A stretch of 64,000 nt of DNA, from positions 1-64,000 of the IMG/VR virus record IMGVR_UViG_3300020192_000009, one strand, 5' to 3'. Shown here one piece after another: positions 48,396 through 56,453 of this stretch (position 1 is its first letter; the number at the start of each line of letters is the position of its first letter). This DNA is from a virus. Position numbers and translations under genes: made by a program. Under the pieces are notes generated by a model, which had not been told where the DNA came from, ran no database searches, and worked only from the letters and a program-made list of their open reading frames with translations.

Positions 48396-49042
48396 TGCCC
48401 CTAGAGATAGACTCAACAGCAGCGTTATTACAAGCTTTGCGGGTGGGGCGCATATCTGTTGCCAAAGACGACTTGCAGTGCGCAATCAACACACACAGCA
48501 CTACAAACTATGCCGGTGACAAGGTTGCGATTCTGGAAATCGCAATGAACGATAACCAACAGGGCTCAAGCAGTCTGCGCACCGATCTACGAAACGGCGT
48601 ATTGCTATTTGAAAGTTTGAACATGCTGTTTGGGGGCAAAATCCCTGTTGACAACAGCCGCAGCGCCGCCGTGCTCCCTAGCTATCCAATGCCAATATTG
48701 CTTCGCCAAGCAGAAGCACGTGCGCAGCAAGACGTGGCATTGCAGGCGCAACAGATGGCGTGGACGGTAACGCCTGATTGCCTAAAATTGATTTGCGACG
48801 AGCACCACTGCGCGAGTGTTATACCTTTTGAAGCTGAATTGTTCGCATGGTTTGTGTACGCCTATGCGTATGTTGAAAACCCAAAACTACTCCACCAAAA
48901 AGGCATTTGCCTTACACAAACACAAGCCATTCTAGAAGCCTCTAAATACGCTGTTGAGTATCGGCTTGAAATTCTCGAAACCACACGTATTGCGCTTGAA
49001 AAACTCGCAGCAGCCACAACACTCGTAAAACCAAAAAGGTAA
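48395..49042 (+). CDS. Hypothetical helical protein
   Basis: 215 residues. Mixed start (LEIDSTAALLQALRVGRISV) then helical segments (AEARAQQDVALQAQQMAWTV; FEAELFAWFVYAYAYVENPK; EYRLEILETTRIALEKLAAA). No recognised motif. Co-translated with the previous gene. Confidence 0.55.
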   Translation: MPLEIDSTAALLQALRVGRISVAKDDLQCAINTHSTTNYAGDKVAILEIAMNDNQQGSSSLRTDLRNGVLLFESLNMLFGGKIPVDNSRSAAVLPSYPMPILLRQAEARAQQDVALQAQQMAWTVTPDCLKLICDEHHCASVIPFEAELFAWFVYAYAYVENPKLLHQKGICLTQTQAILEASKYAVEYRLEILETTRIALEKLAAATTLVKPKR

Positions 49043-49046
49043 ATTT

Positions 49047-49352
49047 ATGCCAACGTTCCACTTCACATTCAGAGGCATGACCCTCGCGCGATACATAGTC
49101 GCCGACCTGGAACAATACGTAAGCACCGGAAAGCCGCAAGGCGCATTCATACATGCAGTGCTTTGCAACGATCTGAAAGCCGCGTGCGACCGCGCCGACG
49201 ACAACAACATGCAAATCCTGCCCGCGTATGTTGCGTATTTATATAACAAGTGCCCTCTCGCGTGTTGGGGATCACCTGCAGCGGTAGACGCTTGGATGGC
49301 CGCTGGTGGGCTGACGGGCTTGCAAGCGGCAGCGCCGACAGAGCCCGCATGA
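49047..49352 (+). CDS. Conserved-type phage hypothetical protein
   Basis: 101 residues. ARYIVADLEQYVSTGKPQGA then IHAVLCNDLKAACDRADDNN and LPAYVAYLYNKCPLACWGSP: a layout seen in many phage hypotheticals of the FL.AVL.NDL..A...AD type ending in a WGS motif. Function unknown. Overlaps the next start by 4 bp. Confidence 0.65.
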   Translation: MPTFHFTFRGMTLARYIVADLEQYVSTGKPQGAFIHAVLCNDLKAACDRADDNNMQILPAYVAYLYNKCPLACWGSPAAVDAWMAAGGLTGLQAAAPTEPA

Positions 49353-49510
49353 AAATCGTTGCGATAGCCCCGACAGAAACAACCCCCTTTTGGGTGCCGC
49401 TACTCACGGTTGGCCTTGTGGTTGCGATTGCGTTCTTGCTTTTTGCAGGCCTTGACTACATCCGCAAGCAACGTGATGCGCGCGGCCCGGACGACAGCGA
49501 CGAATTGTAA
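49349..49510 (+). CDS. Small single-span membrane protein
   Basis: 53 residues in an ATGA overlap: short N-terminus, span WVPLLTVGLVVAIAFLLFAG, then a charged tail (LDYIRKQRDARGPDDSDEL). The shape fits a small holin-like or membrane anchor protein. It ends the early operon, just before the convergent M15 peptidase gene. Confidence 0.65.
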   Translation: MKIVAIAPTETTPFWVPLLTVGLVVAIAFLLFAGLDYIRKQRDARGPDDSDEL

Positions 49511-49515
49511 CCGGG

Positions 49516-50007
49516 CTACGCACCCTGCCAAGTGATCAACGTATCAGTTTCACGTGTATCAAGATGCGCCCAACGCGGGTACGTCCCGAAACCACCAAGC
49601 ATCGGCAATTTGCCTTGCGCATACAATTGCCCGATCACTGCAATAAACTGCCGCATTGTCGCATAATCGGCAAGTGTCCAGCGACTGACCTTAGCTGGCA
49701 AGCTTGCCGGGCAGATATCAAGCGCCCGCCCTTCCATGTGCTGTGACTTCCGCGCAACGCCGCTTTCACGTTCGGCTTGTGCCGGTGTGCGCCCCGCTGC
49801 AATCAAGCGTCGGACCGAATCGGCGCGTCGCTGCGCGTTGTATGCGGGATCGCGGTAAGCGGAAACCACACGTATTGCTGCGCCATGCGCCTCGCGTACG
49901 ATGTTGAAACCGTTGCGCAACGGGGGCAAGCGAGTCTCCCGCCATTCAAGGGGATACACCACACCGCTTTGACACGCGAGTTCAACGTCAGCGAGATAGT
50001 TTTGCAC
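49516..50007 (-). CDS. Peptidase M15-like murein endopeptidase
   Basis: 163 residues. Zinc-site motif order matches M15A: SAYRDPAYNAQRR, SQHMEGRALDI (His90, Asp97) and YPRWAHLDTRET (His148). No signal peptide, so it needs a holin or is a virion component. It would cut peptide stems of peptidoglycan. The membrane protein encoded immediately upstream on the same strand may be its export partner. Confidence 0.88.
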   Translation of the reverse strand: MQNYLADVELACQSGVVYPLEWRETRLPPLRNGFNIVREAHGAAIRVVSAYRDPAYNAQRRADSVRRLIAAGRTPAQAERESGVARKSQHMEGRALDICPASLPAKVSRWTLADYATMRQFIAVIGQLYAQGKLPMLGGFGTYPRWAHLDTRETDTLITWQGA

Positions 50008-50013
50008 TTTGTC

Positions 50014-50457
50014 TTATGTCCGAATCAGGGCGCGACCCGCAAGCGGTACGGCAAGCAGTACACCTAAGCTGACCACGCCTGGCAAGGTTTTGTTGGTAGG
50101 CCACAATTGCCGTGTCGCCACGCCTACGGCGCCTGCAATGGCGGTTTTGACAACAGTGTATCCAAAAAGCGCTGCAAGACTGGGTGCCGCGCAATCTGGG
50201 GTCCGCGTGCCTGCGCGCTGTGCAAGCAACGAAGGGTAGATGCCGCCAATGGCACCCACACCCGCGCCTACGATTGCGCCCACTGTGGCTCTGCTAGGCG
50301 CAAACGCTTTGCTGGCCACAAAGCCCACACCGGCACCCCCGGCAACAAACGCAAGCTGCGCAAGGCCGCCCATCAAATCGCCTGCAAGCACACCACCATA
50401 AGTTGGTCGCGTGCAAGAAGGTAAAGATCCGTCCCCAAGTCTGCGGCGTTTGGCCAT
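50014..50457 (-). CDS. Multi-span membrane protein
   Basis: 147 residues from ATG 50457; basic start (MAKRRRLGDGS). At least three Gly/Ala-rich hydrophobic segments (GGLAQLAFVAGGAGVGFVAS; AIVGAGVGAIGGIYPSLLA; GVVSLGVLLAVPLAGRALI). It precedes the M15 peptidase gene by six bases. A virion membrane protein or holin is plausible. Confidence 0.65.
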   Translation of the reverse strand: MAKRRRLGDGSLPSCTRPTYGGVLAGDLMGGLAQLAFVAGGAGVGFVASKAFAPSRATVGAIVGAGVGAIGGIYPSLLAQRAGTRTPDCAAPSLAALFGYTVVKTAIAGAVGVATRQLWPTNKTLPGVVSLGVLLAVPLAGRALIRT

Positions 50458-50520
50458 TCCCAAAGCTTGCGCGTATGCTGCGTTTTCGTCAAATTCAGCG
50501 TTTCGGTCTACACTCGAAGT

Positions 50521-50964
50521 ATGGGCAATACCCTAGACGATTTGACAAACCCTGGCGCTATTCCGCAGCGCCACAACACCGGGGCGTATTCAAGTCCGTA
50601 CGCCATTGCAGTACAAGCACCACAGCAAGGCTACTTGCCCTATAACGCCGGAAATGGTGGGAACGGCAACAATAACAGCCCGTCAATCATGCAAACTTGG
50701 CAGGTAATCACAGCTGCCATCGCCATGGGCGCAACGCTTGTTGCCGGAGGCTGGTTTGTGGCTGCTCGCGTCTTTGTCACCCAAGATGTCTACAGCACAC
50801 ACAGAACTGAGCAGGTCGAAATCAACACAAGCCTAAAAAGCACAGCAGCACAGAACATTGCGACAGCAAACAGGCTCGAAACCTTGGTCGAAAAGCTAAA
50901 CAACAAACTAGACACTTTGTTGAACGCCAAACTAGACGAACACAACGAACGGCGACGGCGCTAA
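50521..50964 (+). CDS. Single-span protein with coiled-coil tail
   Basis: 147 residues. A Gly/Asn/Pro-rich soluble start (YAGNGGNGNNNSPS-like region), a membrane span (ITAAIAMGATLVAGGWFVAA) and a C-terminal coiled coil (LETLVEKLNNKLDTLLNAK) with a basic end. It resembles membrane-tethered spanin- or haemolysin-XhlA-type proteins in layout only. Divergent from the 50457 gene, so the 63-bp gap holds both promoters. Confidence 0.6.
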   Translation: MGNTLDDLTNPGAIPQRHNTGAYSSPYAIAVQAPQQGYLPYNAGNGGNGNNNSPSIMQTWQVITAAIAMGATLVAGGWFVAARVFVTQDVYSTHRTEQVEINTSLKSTAAQNIATANRLETLVEKLNNKLDTLLNAKLDEHNERRRR

Positions 50965-51494
50965 GGCTGCAAAAGTTTCGGTAACGCTGCAAGTGCCTCG
51001 GGATCCTTGTTGAGCATCCGCCGGTTAAACCAGCCCGTGAAACTTGCCAACCGCACCCCGTGTAAGTTTTCCAGCACGAAGCAGTTGAACACTTGGCAAT
51101 CGACCGCGCGGGTATTGAACTTAGCGGCTGTTTGCGTGATTTCCACCAGCAGCGTTTGAATCCGCCTGGCGTCTGCGGGATCCACGAGGGCCCCAAACGG
51201 CGTCTTAAGCAACCGCAAGGTTCGCGTAATTGACCGCGAATACTTAGAGGCTATGGCATTCGCCCGCTTGCGCGCATCAGATACGCTTTGGTGCATGGTG
51301 ACTTGCGCATCGGTCGCACTTTGCGCCACACGAACGGCCTTGGATGTCATGCCGCCTTCGATATGCACGGTGCCCGTGAGAACGAGCAAAGGCCGAAAAT
51401 TCGTGATGAACTTGAACGCCACTGTGTCAGGCGCAGCGGGCAAAATAGACGGCGATTCAGATTGCAAAGTCACGGTGCTAATTATATAACACAT
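50961..51494 (-). CDS. Hypothetical helical protein
   Basis: 177 residues from ATG 51494; convergent with the previous gene by 4 bp. Beta-type start (ISTVTLQSESPSILPAAPDT), then helices (ATDAQVTMHQSVSDARKRAN; RIQTLLVEITQTAAKFNTRA) and GWFNRRMLNKDPEAL at the end. No family assigned; the helical layout recalls DUF3150-like phage proteins. Starts 4 bp from the divergent Dam-like gene. Confidence 0.55.
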   Translation of the reverse strand: MCYIISTVTLQSESPSILPAAPDTVAFKFITNFRPLLVLTGTVHIEGGMTSKAVRVAQSATDAQVTMHQSVSDARKRANAIASKYSRSITRTLRLLKTPFGALVDPADARRIQTLLVEITQTAAKFNTRAVDCQVFNCFVLENLHGVRLASFTGWFNRRMLNKDPEALAALPKLLQP

Positions 51495-51498
51495 TTCC

Positions 51499-52398
51499 GT
51501 GACACCTGCCACCCAAGCGCGCACCCGCCCGACTACGCAGCCAACAGGGGCATTTTTGCGCTGGGTCGGCGGTAAACGCAAGCTTGTGCCACAGCTATTG
51601 GCCCGCGTGCCTGCCCACACGCATTACATTGAGCCGTTTCTGGGCGCAGGCAGTCTGTTTTTTGCGCTAAGCCAAAAAGCGCAAAAAGCGCCCATACCCG
51701 CACTTATCGCCGATTTGAATTGGGAGCTAATCGAAACGTACCAGGCCCTAGGGAGCCAAACCGAAGCCGTGATCCGGACACTGCAAGCCTGTGTGGCGCG
51801 GTTACGCGATGCCGATTGCACCGTGCCGGTGTTCTACGAAGAGATGCGCAGCATGACGCCTCAGGGCCTGCCCCCCGCAGCGATTGCCGCCCGCTTCGTC
51901 GTCCTGAACAAATTGTGTTTCAACGGCATTTACCGTGTGAACAAGAAAGGGACCTTCAATGTCCCTTTGGGTAAATTCACTACATTTCCCAACTTGTGCG
52001 ATGTCGTGCAATTGCGGCACACAGCAAACGTACTGCAAACTTCACGTGCCGAGATTTTGCACCAATCATTTGAAGAGTCGCTAGAAGCTGCAGATCGCGG
52101 TAGTTTTGTGTATTGCGACCCGCCTTACGCGCCTGTGAGCGCCACCGCGGACTTTACGAGTTACACCAAAGAAGCCTTCGACGACGCCGCGCAAACACGG
52201 CTACGCGATTGTTTGGTAAAGGCCCGCGAACGGGGTGCGCATGTCTTGGTGTCCAACTCGAACGCACCGCTGATTCACAAACTGTACGACACAACCTCAT
52301 GGCGCATTGAGAAAATTCAAGTCGGACGCGCGGTCAACAGTGATATAAGCAAGCGGCAACCCGTGACAGAGCTACTCATTGCAGGAGATCCCAGCTAA
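51499..52398 (+). CDS. dam: Dam-type (D12) DNA adenine methyltransferase
   Basis: 299 residues from GTG 51499. Hallmarks in order: FLRWVGGKRKLVPQLLARVP (SAM motif), YIEPFLGAGSLFFAL, LNKLCFNGIYRVNKKGTFNV, VYCDPPYAPVSATADFTSYT (catalytic DPPY near 205). D12-family enzymes methylate adenine, commonly in GATC. No restriction enzyme nearby. Likely epigenetic protection, replication timing or escape from host restriction. A second, unrelated methyltransferase is at 43836-44603. Confidence 0.95.
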   Translation: MTPATQARTRPTTQPTGAFLRWVGGKRKLVPQLLARVPAHTHYIEPFLGAGSLFFALSQKAQKAPIPALIADLNWELIETYQALGSQTEAVIRTLQACVARLRDADCTVPVFYEEMRSMTPQGLPPAAIAARFVVLNKLCFNGIYRVNKKGTFNVPLGKFTTFPNLCDVVQLRHTANVLQTSRAEILHQSFEESLEAADRGSFVYCDPPYAPVSATADFTSYTKEAFDDAAQTRLRDCLVKARERGAHVLVSNSNAPLIHKLYDTTSWRIEKIQVGRAVNSDISKRQPVTELLIAGDPS

Positions 52399-52491
52399 AT
52401 GCGTTTTTTGAAAACTTGGATCGCATTTGTTGTATTTGCACTTGCAGTTGGCTTCTGCATCGCTGAAATTGAAAACTTGTTGGGCCAATAA
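52399..52491 (+). CDS. 30-residue membrane peptide
   Basis: ATG directly follows the previous stop. MRFLKTWIAFVVFALAVGFC is a complete membrane span with a positive start, ending AEIENLLGQ. Size and shape fit a small toxin-like or holin-like peptide. Its position between the methyltransferase and the next gene suggests co-translation. Confidence 0.5.
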   Translation: MRFLKTWIAFVVFALAVGFCIAEIENLLGQ

Positions 52492-52513
52492 CTCGGAAAA
52501 ACGGAAACGAAAC

Positions 52514-52924
52514 ATGACAACCTTGATCGAACAGACACCTGAGTGGGCAGCCGTACGCGAGGCCGAAACGCAAAGCATTGTGACACGCTCGAAACTCGAA
52601 GCGCTTTTGCATGCAACGCGGCCCTTGTGCGAAATTGAGAAAGCGGCGCAATTGTACGCCGCTGCACATGTCACCGCGCAAGCTTGTCATGAAGCGCTCG
52701 TACGCAAGACGCAAGAGCTTGCACCTACCGCGCCGAGCGACACACGGATGGAAGGCGCGCTTGATCGGTTGCTTGAATTAGTCACAAACCAACACACACG
52801 CGCAACCCGCTTTGAAACACACATCGAAACGCTTTTGACCGAGTTACGCCAAAACGTAGCGGAGTTGCAAGCGCGAACGCAAGCCACCGAAGACACAAAA
52901 CGCATACCCGCGTTAAAAGCGTAA
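52514..52924 (+). CDS. Helical protein, paralogue of the 43244 product
   Basis: 136 residues from ATG 52514. LIEQTPEWAAVREAETQSIV, then EKAAQLYAAAHVTAQACHEA, RKTQELAPTAPSDTRME and a C-terminal coiled coil (IETLLTELRQNVAELQAR). Feature order and short matches link it to the 43244-43633 product. Function unknown. Confidence 0.6.
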   Translation: MTTLIEQTPEWAAVREAETQSIVTRSKLEALLHATRPLCEIEKAAQLYAAAHVTAQACHEALVRKTQELAPTAPSDTRMEGALDRLLELVTNQHTRATRFETHIETLLTELRQNVAELQARTQATEDTKRIPALKA

Positions 52925-52939
52925 CGCAGCTACAACCTT

Positions 52940-53203
52940 ATGAAAAAGGCACAACGCAAGCGCATCAAAGCGAAACAACGTTCGCACCAAAAGGCGCGCA
53001 CGAAAATAAAACGCATTGAAAACATCCGTGCGGCGTTGTGTCGTTTTACAGAGCCACCTGCAGCAGAATGGACGTTTGTTAAAAGACCACAAATCGACGA
53101 GTCCCCTGGGCTGCAGGCAGGCGATACGTGGGTTTCTGGCGGGAATCGCTGTGTGTGCATGGCTGATGGCACCATCAAACGTGCACCGATCTCTGAAGTG
53201 TAA
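52940..53203 (+). CDS. Small basic protein
   Basis: 87 residues. Very basic N-terminus (MKKAQRKRIKAKQRSHQKAR) then a compact beta part (AGDTWVSGGNRCVCMADGTI). Likely nucleic-acid binding by charge. Unknown family. Confidence 0.5.
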   Translation: MKKAQRKRIKAKQRSHQKARTKIKRIENIRAALCRFTEPPAAEWTFVKRPQIDESPGLQAGDTWVSGGNRCVCMADGTIKRAPISEV

Positions 53204-53212
53204 GGAACACGC

Positions 53213-53512
53213 ATGTCGCATTTGTGCGTACAACAGCGTAAGCAGCGCCGTACTGCGGCCCGCAAACGCGCACGATTGCAACACACACTGCAAGCGCTGC
53301 GAGAGCCCTACGTTGCCGCGAAGCTTTCAGGCGTTGCAGGCTTTTGGTTCCCGCCGCCCGCCCTCCGCATCATCGCAATTGCCACTAACGACCCGATCAG
53401 CGTCCAAGCTGCGATAGCTGCTATCCGAGCGCTTCCGTCAGAACCTTGTCAAGCCGAGCCGCCGTCACACTGCCCTCAAGCTTCTTTACGCGACCCTCGC
53501 GGTTCACAATAA
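53213..53512 (+). CDS. Small basic protein, overlaps convergent gene
   Basis: 99 residues; Arg-rich helix (QQRKQRRTAARKRARLQHTL) then a hydrophobic region (VAGFWFPPPALRIIAIATND). Its last 92 bp overlap the convergent thioredoxin-like gene, so the true end or existence is less sure. Confidence 0.4.
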   Translation: MSHLCVQQRKQRRTAARKRARLQHTLQALREPYVAAKLSGVAGFWFPPPALRIIAIATNDPISVQAAIAAIRALPSEPCQAEPPSHCPQASLRDPRGSQ

Positions 53513-53723
53513 CCGTCGTGGGTGTTGCTTGGATCTTGAAGTGATCCGCAGCTTTCTGCGTCTCGTGGTCGAAACGGCGTGAAACATCCGGTGCGAATAC
53601 ACGAACACCGCAACGTTTGTATTTCGCAGTAGCTTGCAAAAAACGCGGCATGAATTCGTGACAGGCCGGACAATGGGCCTGCACGAATGTAATGACGAAC
53701 GGTGGTTTCATGGAAGGCGACAT
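53421..53723 (-). CDS. Thioredoxin-fold protein (CPAC)
   Basis: 100 residues, leaderless. FVITFVQAHCPACHEFMPRF holds the C-P-A-C redox pair, then VRVFAPDVSRRFDHETQKAA and the cis-proline strand QATPTTVIVNREGRVKKLEG. A cytoplasmic thiol oxidoreductase, distinct from the WCAPC thioredoxin at 32814-33206. Two thioredoxins suggest control of disulfides in virion or Cys-rich proteins. Confidence 0.8.
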   Translation of the reverse strand: MSPSMKPPFVITFVQAHCPACHEFMPRFLQATAKYKRCGVRVFAPDVSRRFDHETQKAADHFKIQATPTTVIVNREGRVKKLEGSVTAARLDKVLTEALG

Positions 53724-53751
53724 GCGCCTAAGACTAACGCAGGCAACAAGC

Positions 53752-55749
53752 CTACGTCAATGTAGTCCTGTAGGTAGTGCCTCCCATACGAACGCACATG
53801 CTGCGCACGCCAGCGATGTTGGTGGCCCAAACGTCACCGTCAATAACACCAGCGGGATCGGCCCCAAGAATCGGGGTGTTAGCGAGTGACCCAGCCGTCA
53901 ATTTTTTAAGTGGACCGCCATTTGCTTCAGCTACCAGAATGTTGCCGTTCGTATCGGCAAACCCTTCGGCGACAACCTCAGCCCATGTCTTGACCGCAAC
54001 ACCTACCGGTTTAACATCGCCCAAAGTTCCCGTGACAGTATTACCGCTGCCAAACCGAATTGTGGAACCAACGGCAAGCGTAGCGTCTACGCCATAGCCG
54101 ACGTTGCCTGTAGAGCCGATGATGTTCTTAAGCATCACAATGCAAGTGCCCTGCAATTGAATTGCGCCTGGACTCGCGGCATTGTTAATCTCTACCCCAT
54201 CAAGCTGCCCCATGTATTGGCGCAAGATAAGCGTTGAACCGAAATAGACTTTTGGAAAGCTTGTTACACTTGTGCCAGGTCCGATTTGCTGTGCGCTTGA
54301 AGCCGCTGCTATACCGGCCACTACAGGAGGGAGAATAGACCCGCCAGCAATAATAGCCGCGCCGAAAAATGCCCCAAGAAATTGATACTGAATTTTTTCA
54401 GGTGTAGTTATCAGCAGACCCTTGACAATAGCCACGATAACGCCGTCGCCTTTGACCGCGCAAGTGAGGTTAGCTTCACAAGTTATCCCGACCCTGGACG
54501 CGATTGTAACTGCTCCTTCATCAGCATATGACAACGCAAAAGCCTTACCCAATAACAGCGAGATACTAGCGGCGAATTCAAGTGTATTTAGATTTGTAGG
54601 TTGCTGGTTCGTAACTATGTTGCCCACAGACCGATAACGAAATCCCGCAAGCAAAACCGTACGAACAAAATTCCCCGCTGCGCTTAGTCCAATAAGCGTT
54701 TGGGATCCGTCTCCAATGTAACCGTCAAACTCAATGGAAGGCGCGCGTATGGTGAACGTGTCTCCTGCTACTGGAACGATAGAAGGCGAAACGTTAGTAA
54801 CCTCAAACACCGTTGCACTTATAATCCGCTGGATTTGCCACCCTTGAGTGCGCAGCAACGTAGTTACATTACCAGCCCATTGAACCTTTTTACCCGCAAG
54901 TGTGGTCCCCGTGGTCAACGCCCCCGCAGCGATTGTCACGCGTAAAAGTGCTGCATCGTAGCTCTGGACGGTAAACGAATTGTCACCGTTTGGTCCATTA
55001 AATATTGTGTAACAAGCAAAATCCACTTTGTCGTTTGCGTTGTTTGTGAAGTCCGACGCACGAACCCATATAGACTTGTAGCCTGTAATGCCTGCAAGCG
55101 TTTGAACATCAATTGTTCCCGCTGGATTGTTGTATGTGGTTAGTGCGCTGTAGCCTCTGACAAGGATACACATACTGCGTCCAAGTCCATTGCCAGGAAT
55201 TGCGCCTGAAAGGCCAAGCCAGGTTTTTTTCGCGACCGCTTCAAGCGCAGTTGATACGAAAATTGTATTTGGCGCGGCGTCGATGTACCCGACATTTGCA
55301 TCGTTGCCGTTTACGGCATCAACTGCGTAGTACCTAACAATATTCAAAGGCCATGTTGCCTGCCCTGCGCGTTGCACACCCGCCTCTTGCACACTGGCGA
55401 GCACGATTGAACGTGCGGTGTATGCGCCAGCATTTGCAACCGTGCCAACAAGAACTCCCGATGCGGGATCCGTTGTTGCGCTACCCGCTGTACCGGATAA
55501 GTACAAAGGCGCCCCAGGCAACAACGTTGCAGACAAACCCGCAACGCACAAAACATCTGCTTGTCCGCTGGTGGCAATGTTTACGCGAGAACCCGCAGCT
55601 GCAGCACTACCATTATTTTGAACAACGCCTAGCATTGCGGTTGTCGCAAGCGCAACTGTGCCCGCAGCCACAAGCTGTACAATGCTGCCATCAACGGCTG
55701 TAGCTGCGAGCCGGGCAGTTGTGATCAAATTCAATGCAGAGTTAGACAT
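53752..55749 (-). CDS. Spike-like protein 1 with shared anchor domain
   Basis: 665 residues. The N-terminal about 120 residues match the anchor of the collagen-like fibre and of spike 2: VQLVAAGTVALATTAMLGVV, VNIATSGQADVLCVAGLSAT, GAPLYLSGTAGSATTDPASG, VLVGTVANAGAYTARSIVLA. WPLNIVRYYAVDAVNGNDAN follows, as in spike 2. The rest is beta-helix-like with many Asn/Gly turns and short strands, typical of tail-spike or polysaccharide-binding proteins. Close homologue of the 56454-58487 product. A host-recognition or glycan-degrading spike is likely; no catalytic motif was identified. Confidence 0.8.
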   Translation of the reverse strand: MSNSALNLITTARLAATAVDGSIVQLVAAGTVALATTAMLGVVQNNGSAAAAGSRVNIATSGQADVLCVAGLSATLLPGAPLYLSGTAGSATTDPASGVLVGTVANAGAYTARSIVLASVQEAGVQRAGQATWPLNIVRYYAVDAVNGNDANVGYIDAAPNTIFVSTALEAVAKKTWLGLSGAIPGNGLGRSMCILVRGYSALTTYNNPAGTIDVQTLAGITGYKSIWVRASDFTNNANDKVDFACYTIFNGPNGDNSFTVQSYDAALLRVTIAAGALTTGTTLAGKKVQWAGNVTTLLRTQGWQIQRIISATVFEVTNVSPSIVPVAGDTFTIRAPSIEFDGYIGDGSQTLIGLSAAGNFVRTVLLAGFRYRSVGNIVTNQQPTNLNTLEFAASISLLLGKAFALSYADEGAVTIASRVGITCEANLTCAVKGDGVIVAIVKGLLITTPEKIQYQFLGAFFGAAIIAGGSILPPVVAGIAAASSAQQIGPGTSVTSFPKVYFGSTLILRQYMGQLDGVEINNAASPGAIQLQGTCIVMLKNIIGSTGNVGYGVDATLAVGSTIRFGSGNTVTGTLGDVKPVGVAVKTWAEVVAEGFADTNGNILVAEANGGPLKKLTAGSLANTPILGADPAGVIDGDVWATNIAGVRSMCVRMGGTTYRTTLT

Positions 55750-55809
55750 GCGTTTGTTGCCTTAAGTAAGAAGCGTTCGTGCAATTGCAGCTGTAATGTA
55801 CAGATCGCT

Positions 55810-56118
55810 TTACACTCGACACTTTTTACGCAACTTCCGCGTTACCGCTTCCGCGTTACGATCCACGCGGGCATACAATGGCTCCCAATAATCGCTACGA
55901 GCAGCCGAAGGGCCAAGCGCCGCCAAACTTGTGGCAGCCTTACCGTTTGCGTACACAGCATCAAGCAAATTATCAAATGCAGCTTTGCATGTTGCAGCTT
56001 CACTTGCAGCCGTTATGTCACGTTCTACAGCTTTCAACGCCTTGGACAATGCTACAAAGTGAGAGTCTTGGGAGCCGCCGAGACGGCTTACTTTTCGTTT
56101 TCGTTTTTTCGTTGCCAT
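55810..56118 (-). CDS. Basic protein, MATKKRKRKVS family copy 1
   Basis: 102 residues. MATKKRKRKVSRLGGSQ then a helical core (DSHFVALSKALKAVERDITA; RKLRKKCRV at the end). It shares its first 16 residues, its layout and the ending K-C-R-V with the neighbouring gene. A conserved leader with AAGGAATTTTCTCAC lies just before the ATG. Likely nucleic-acid binding or virion-internal; unknown. Confidence 0.65.
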   Translation of the reverse strand: MATKKRKRKVSRLGGSQDSHFVALSKALKAVERDITAASEAATCKAAFDNLLDAVYANGKAATSLAALGPSAARSDYWEPLYARVDRNAEAVTRKLRKKCRV

Positions 56119-56134
56119 GTGAGAAAATTCCTTT

Positions 56135-56440
56135 TTAATACACTCGACACTTTATGAGCGCTGCCTTCGTTATTGCAGCCAGTTCACGGTTCACACTGCG
56201 ATTTTCATCCCGCCAACGGTTACGGGCGGCAAGATTAAGCGAAGTCAAACTTGCAGATACGCGACCTTTCACAAAAGCAGCGTGAAGCAAATGATCAATT
56301 ACGTCTTTGCATGTTGAAGCCTTACTTGCATCTACTACAGCACGTCGTTCAGCAGCAAATGCCAAGAGCAAGTCTTTGGCGTGCAAAGCTTGGGAGCCGC
56401 CTAGAGAGCTTACTTTTCGTTTTCGTTTTTTCGTTGCCAT
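56135..56440 (-). CDS. Basic protein, MATKKRKRKVS family copy 2
   Basis: 101 residues, paralogue of the previous gene (MATKKRKRKVSSLGGSQALH, helical core with Ala/Arg, ending KCRVY). Same conserved leader with AAGGAATTTTCTCAC before the ATG. Tandem duplication followed by divergence. Function unknown. Confidence 0.65.
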   Translation of the reverse strand: MATKKRKRKVSSLGGSQALHAKDLLLAFAAERRAVVDASKASTCKDVIDHLLHAAFVKGRVSASLTSLNLAARNRWRDENRSVNRELAAITKAALIKCRVY

Positions 56441-56453
56441 GTGAGAAAATTCC

